Shown here piece by piece: positions 6,083 to 8,938 of a stretch of DNA of 8,938 nt. The notes beneath the pieces are model-generated. The model saw only the letters and a list, made by a program, of their open reading frames with translations, did not search any database and was not told the origin of the DNA. A program made the translations under genes and the position numbers. The stretch spans positions 1 to 8,938 of the forward strand of contig JAKLQB010000395.1 in NCBI GenBank assembly GCA_022013615.1, read 5' to 3'. Position 1 is the first letter of the stretch, and each line of letters begins with the position of its first letter. The stretch comes from Desulfobacterales bacterium. Its GTDB lineage: Bacteria; Desulfobacterota; DSM-4660; Desulfatiglandales; Desulfatiglandaceae.

Positions 6083-8938
6083 ATGAGAGTACTCATTGTT
6101 GATGACGAAATTGGAATTTGCCAGCGCCTGCAGCGTGAACTGCACAAGGAAGGACATGAGGTTGACTACAAAACTTCACCCGGTGGAGTCCTGGAGAAGC
6201 TAAAGGATGCCAAAAAGAACGCAGAGCCATACGGACTGCTCCTTCTTGACATCCGGATGCCACAGATAGATGGCCTTAGCCTGTTGCAGGAGATTCAAGA
6301 GGCGCAACTTGATCTGGAGGTCATCATTATCACCGGGCATGGTGATGAGGATAAGGCGATAGAGTCCATTCGCCTGGGTGCGGTTGATTATCTGCGCAAG
6401 CCGATTTCCTTGGAAGAGCTCCATACCGCCATCTTTCGCGTTCAGCAAAAAAAAGCTGAGGAGGCAAGAACGGCTTTGGAGCACAGGATTCTGGTGGTGG
6501 ATGATGAGAAAGAGCTGTGCGCACGCATCAAGCGGGAGCTGGACAAGGAAGGCTATCGGGTAGCCGTCGCTTATGACGGCGATGAGGGCCTGGAGTACTT
6601 TAAAAACAACCGGGTAGATCTGGCGCTTGTGGACATCAAAATGCCCCGGATGAGCGGCCTGGAGATGCTAAAAAGATGTCAGATAATTACGGATGATTTT
6701 GTCTCCATTATCATCACCGGCCACGGAGACCATGAGACCGCCATCGAGGCATTAAGATTGGGCGTTTTCAGCTATTTGAGAAAACCCCTGCTACTGGATG
6801 AGCTGGTTACCTCGGTCAATAAGGGTATTGATCTACTCCTTCTTCGCAGAAGTCTTTCGGCCCGCCGACGGGAATTGGAGATCGAAACGGCTTTGAAAGA
6901 GCAGTATGCGAAAAACCTTGAAAAGATGGTTGAGAAAAGGACATTTGACCTGGATCAAATACTCGACACAGCCGCCGACGGTATCCGTGTCGTTGACCGT
7001 GATTTCAACATCATTCGGATGAATGACACCTTAGCCAAGATGTCCGGTGTCAGCAAAGAAGATGCTCTAACAAAAAAGTGCTATGAAGTTTTCGCCGGGG
7101 AGAGGTGTCGTACAGAAGGCTGCCCGTTGACACAAATACTCAATGGACGTACTTATTTCGAGGATGAATCGGAGGAGTATCACGTCGACGGCTCAAAGGT
7201 TTGGTGCCTGCTCGTTGCAAAACCGTATCAGAGCCCGGATGGTGAACTGCTCGGCATTATCGAGGACTTCAGGGACATCACCGAGCGCAAGCGGGCGGAG
7301 AATAAGCTGAGGGAGAGCGAACAATGGCTTTCCATAACGCTGAGGAGCATTGGCGATGCAATGATAGCTACTGATGCCAAGGGACTTGTGACCATCATGA
7401 ATCCTGTTGCTGAGTACTTGACCGGCTGGGAGGAGGCAGAGACTGCGGGAAAGCCTCTGGAAGACGTTTTCAACATCATCAATGAGCAAACAGGAGAGCG
7501 TGCCGAGAATCCTGTAGATAGGGTGCTCCGAGAAGGCATTGTCGTGGGCCTGGCCAATGATACGGTATTGATAGCCAGAGACGGAACAAAACGGGCTATT
7601 GCCGACAGCGGGGCGCCGATTAGAGATGAGGAAGGGGAGATCATTGGCACCGTCATGGTCTTCAGGGACATCACCGAGAGCAAGCAGGCGGAGGAGAAAC
7701 TAAAGGAGTCCGAGGAGAGATATCGGGTGCTGGTGGAGGGTTCCACGGATGCCATCTTGATGATGGACAGAGAAAGGAATATAGCCCATTGCAACAAGGC
7801 TTTCCTTGATCTTTTTGGCTATGGAAAAGGGGAAGCAGAGGGTAAATCCATAAGAATTATCCATAAATCGGATGAAAGCTTCCGTTCCTTTGGAGACGCT
7901 GCCTATCCCATTATTGAGAAGGTTGGTTACTTCAGGACAGAATGGGAATTCATGCGCAAGGGTGGCACTATTTTTCCGGTAGAAACGGTTACATCACAAA
8001 TCAGATCACCTGATGGGACGATACAAAGTTATATCGCCGTAATCCGTGATATTACCGAACGCAAGCTATTGGAGGAACAACTTCAGCATACCCGGAAGAT
8101 GGAGGCCGTCGGTACTCTTGCAGGCGGGATGGCCCACGAATTCAACAACCTTATGACAGCGGTGTTGAGTTATTCCAGTTTCCTGCTGACAGATCTTGGT
8201 CAGGATGACCCCATGCGCAAGGACGTGGAGGAGATCAAAATTGCTGGGAAGCGGGCCAGTTCTTTGGTGAAGCAGCTTCTGGCTTTCAGCCGCAAGCAGG
8301 TGCTTCAACCTGCGATGCTTGATCTTAACAGCCTGCTCACTGACAAGGAGGAGATGCTCGGGCACCTGATTGGGGAGGATGTAGAGTTGGAGATGGTGCT
8401 GGAACAAGATTTGGGTCAGGTCAAGGCTGACCCGGGGCAGATCGAGCAGGTCATCCTGAACCTGGCGGTCAATGCCAGAGATGCCATGACTCAGGGAGGA
8501 AAGCTCACTATTGAAACTGCCAATGTGGAGATAGACGAGTTCTATGTCAGCACCCATGGTGATGAGCTGAAGCCCGGCCCTTATGTGATGCTGGCGATGA
8601 GCGATACCGGCATGGGGATGGATAAGGAGACCCAGAGCCAGATATTTGAGCCTTTCTTTACCACCAAGGATACGGGTGAGGGCACGGGGTTGGGGCTTTC
8701 GGCTGTCTATGGCATCATCAAGCAAAGCGGTGGTGACATCAGGGTCTACAGCGAGCCTGAAAAGGGCACGATATTTAAGATTTATCTCCCCAGGATGGAA
8801 CAGGATGTGGAGCCGGTGCAAGAAGGACATGCTGTTTTAGAGCGGTTAGGAGGCTCTGAGACGGTCTTGCTGGTAGAAGACAATGATCTGGTGAGGAAGG
8901 TATCGCGAAGGGTTCTTGAGCAATATGGATACAGGGTC
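6083..8938 (+). CDS. Large hybrid histidine kinase, REC-REC-PAS-PAS-PAS-HisKA-HATPase-REC, 3' end beyond window
   Basis: The frame is open from an ATG with GGAGG 7 nt upstream through 952 codons to the window edge. Domains: REC1 (about 1-120; Asp7-Asp8, acceptor Asp56, Thr84, Lys106); REC2 (about 136-255; Asp140-Asp141, acceptor Asp184, Thr212, Lys234); a probable coiled coil (about 255-290); PAS1 (about 291-403, ending DITERKRAE); PAS2 (about 413-535, ending DITESKQAE); PAS3 (about 545-660, ending DITERKLLE); HisKA with His685 in GTLAGGMAHEFNNLM; HATPase with N box Asn793/Asn797, G1 DTGMGM (Asp841), F box IFEPFFTTKD and G2 GEGTGLGLS; then the start of a third receiver (TVLLVEDND, from about 926), cut by the edge. 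There are no membrane segments, so it is cytoplasmic. PAS1 has Cys333, Cys342 and Cys347-Pro348, a spacing seen in redox- or metal-linked PAS domains. Two N-terminal receivers plus a C-terminal one imply both phosphate input and output in a relay. The HEFNN H-box class differs from that of the kinase at 3253. Confidence 0.96.
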   Translation, partial: MRVLIVDDEIGICQRLQRELHKEGHEVDYKTSPGGVLEKLKDAKKNAEPYGLLLLDIRMPQIDGLSLLQEIQEAQLDLEVIIITGHGDEDKAIESIRLGAVDYLRKPISLEELHTAIFRVQQKKAEEARTALEHRILVVDDEKELCARIKRELDKEGYRVAVAYDGDEGLEYFKNNRVDLALVDIKMPRMSGLEMLKRCQIITDDFVSIIITGHGDHETAIEALRLGVFSYLRKPLLLDELVTSVNKGIDLLLLRRSLSARRRELEIETALKEQYAKNLEKMVEKRTFDLDQILDTAADGIRVVDRDFNIIRMNDTLAKMSGVSKEDALTKKCYEVFAGERCRTEGCPLTQILNGRTYFEDESEEYHVDGSKVWCLLVAKPYQSPDGELLGIIEDFRDITERKRAENKLRESEQWLSITLRSIGDAMIATDAKGLVTIMNPVAEYLTGWEEAETAGKPLEDVFNIINEQTGERAENPVDRVLREGIVVGLANDTVLIARDGTKRAIADSGAPIRDEEGEIIGTVMVFRDITESKQAEEKLKESEERYRVLVEGSTDAILMMDRERNIAHCNKAFLDLFGYGKGEAEGKSIRIIHKSDESFRSFGDAAYPIIEKVGYFRTEWEFMRKGGTIFPVETVTSQIRSPDGTIQSYIAVIRDITERKLLEEQLQHTRKMEAVGTLAGGMAHEFNNLMTAVLSYSSFLLTDLGQDDPMRKDVEEIKIAGKRASSLVKQLLAFSRKQVLQPAMLDLNSLLTDKEEMLGHLIGEDVELEMVLEQDLGQVKADPGQIEQVILNLAVNARDAMTQGGKLTIETANVEIDEFYVSTHGDELKPGPYVMLAMSDTGMGMDKETQSQIFEPFFTTKDTGEGTGLGLSAVYGIIKQSGGDIRVYSEPEKGTIFKIYLPRMEQDVEPVQEGHAVLERLGGSETVLLVEDNDLVRKVSRRVLEQYGYRV

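Noticed and set aside
7193..8830. Minus-strand frames of 98, 189 and 254 codons
   Set aside because: They are antisense to the hybrid kinase; the plus frame carries recognisable PAS, HisKA and ATPase motifs, while the minus frames show none.

Overview
The window looks like bacterial chromosome from a Gram-negative lineage rich in signalling genes and intergenic repeats. The PAS/histidine kinase style, the moderate base composition, a C-run/G-run inverted repeat and tandem heptamer repeats between genes would fit Desulfobacterota, Nitrospirota or anammox-type Planctomycetota. No taxonomic marker gene is present, so this is a weak inference. No rRNA, tRNA, CRISPR array or intact insertion sequence was seen.

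Layout. Positions 1-794 (minus strand) hold the start of a histidine kinase that runs off the left edge. Positions 795-1076 are non-coding and carry four copies of a CTAAAGT-type motif in both orientations. Positions 1077-1280 (minus) hold a possible small unrecognised ORF. Positions 1322-1749 (plus) are genomic debris: the first 21 codons of a Phd/YefM-like antitoxin joined to an internal piece of a DUF4143-type AAA ATPase. Positions 1859-3044 (plus) encode the most unusual gene here: the C-terminal DNA-binding half of a sigma-54 (RpoN) protein fused to a GIY-YIG nuclease domain, interrupted by a frameshift near its 3' end. Just after it lie a near-consensus sigma-54 promoter (3067-3083) and an 80-bp foldable inverted-repeat element (3102-3184).

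Positions 3253-8938 are a co-directional two-component cluster: a membrane-anchored PAS-PAS histidine kinase, a tandem-receiver protein (REC-REC), and a very large hybrid kinase (REC-REC-PAS-PAS-PAS-HisKA-HATPase-REC) that continues past the right edge. The REC-REC protein and the first 256 residues of the hybrid kinase are clearly paralogous, so the region arose by local duplication. The first receiver of the stand-alone protein has lost its phospho-acceptor Asp (Asn56), while its copy in the hybrid kinase keeps it (Asp56). The spacers between these genes hold heptamer repeats, with units in the second spacer reverse-complementary to those in the first.

Working model (inference). The membrane kinase at 3253 passes phosphate to the second receiver of the REC-REC protein and/or to the hybrid kinase, forming a phosphorelay whose output is not in this window, since no DNA-binding or AAA+ output domain is visible on any receiver. 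The sigma-54-like site upstream suggests activator-dependent transcription of the cluster. The RpoN/GIY-YIG protein may be, or may once have been, a nuclease directed to sigma-54-type promoter sequences.
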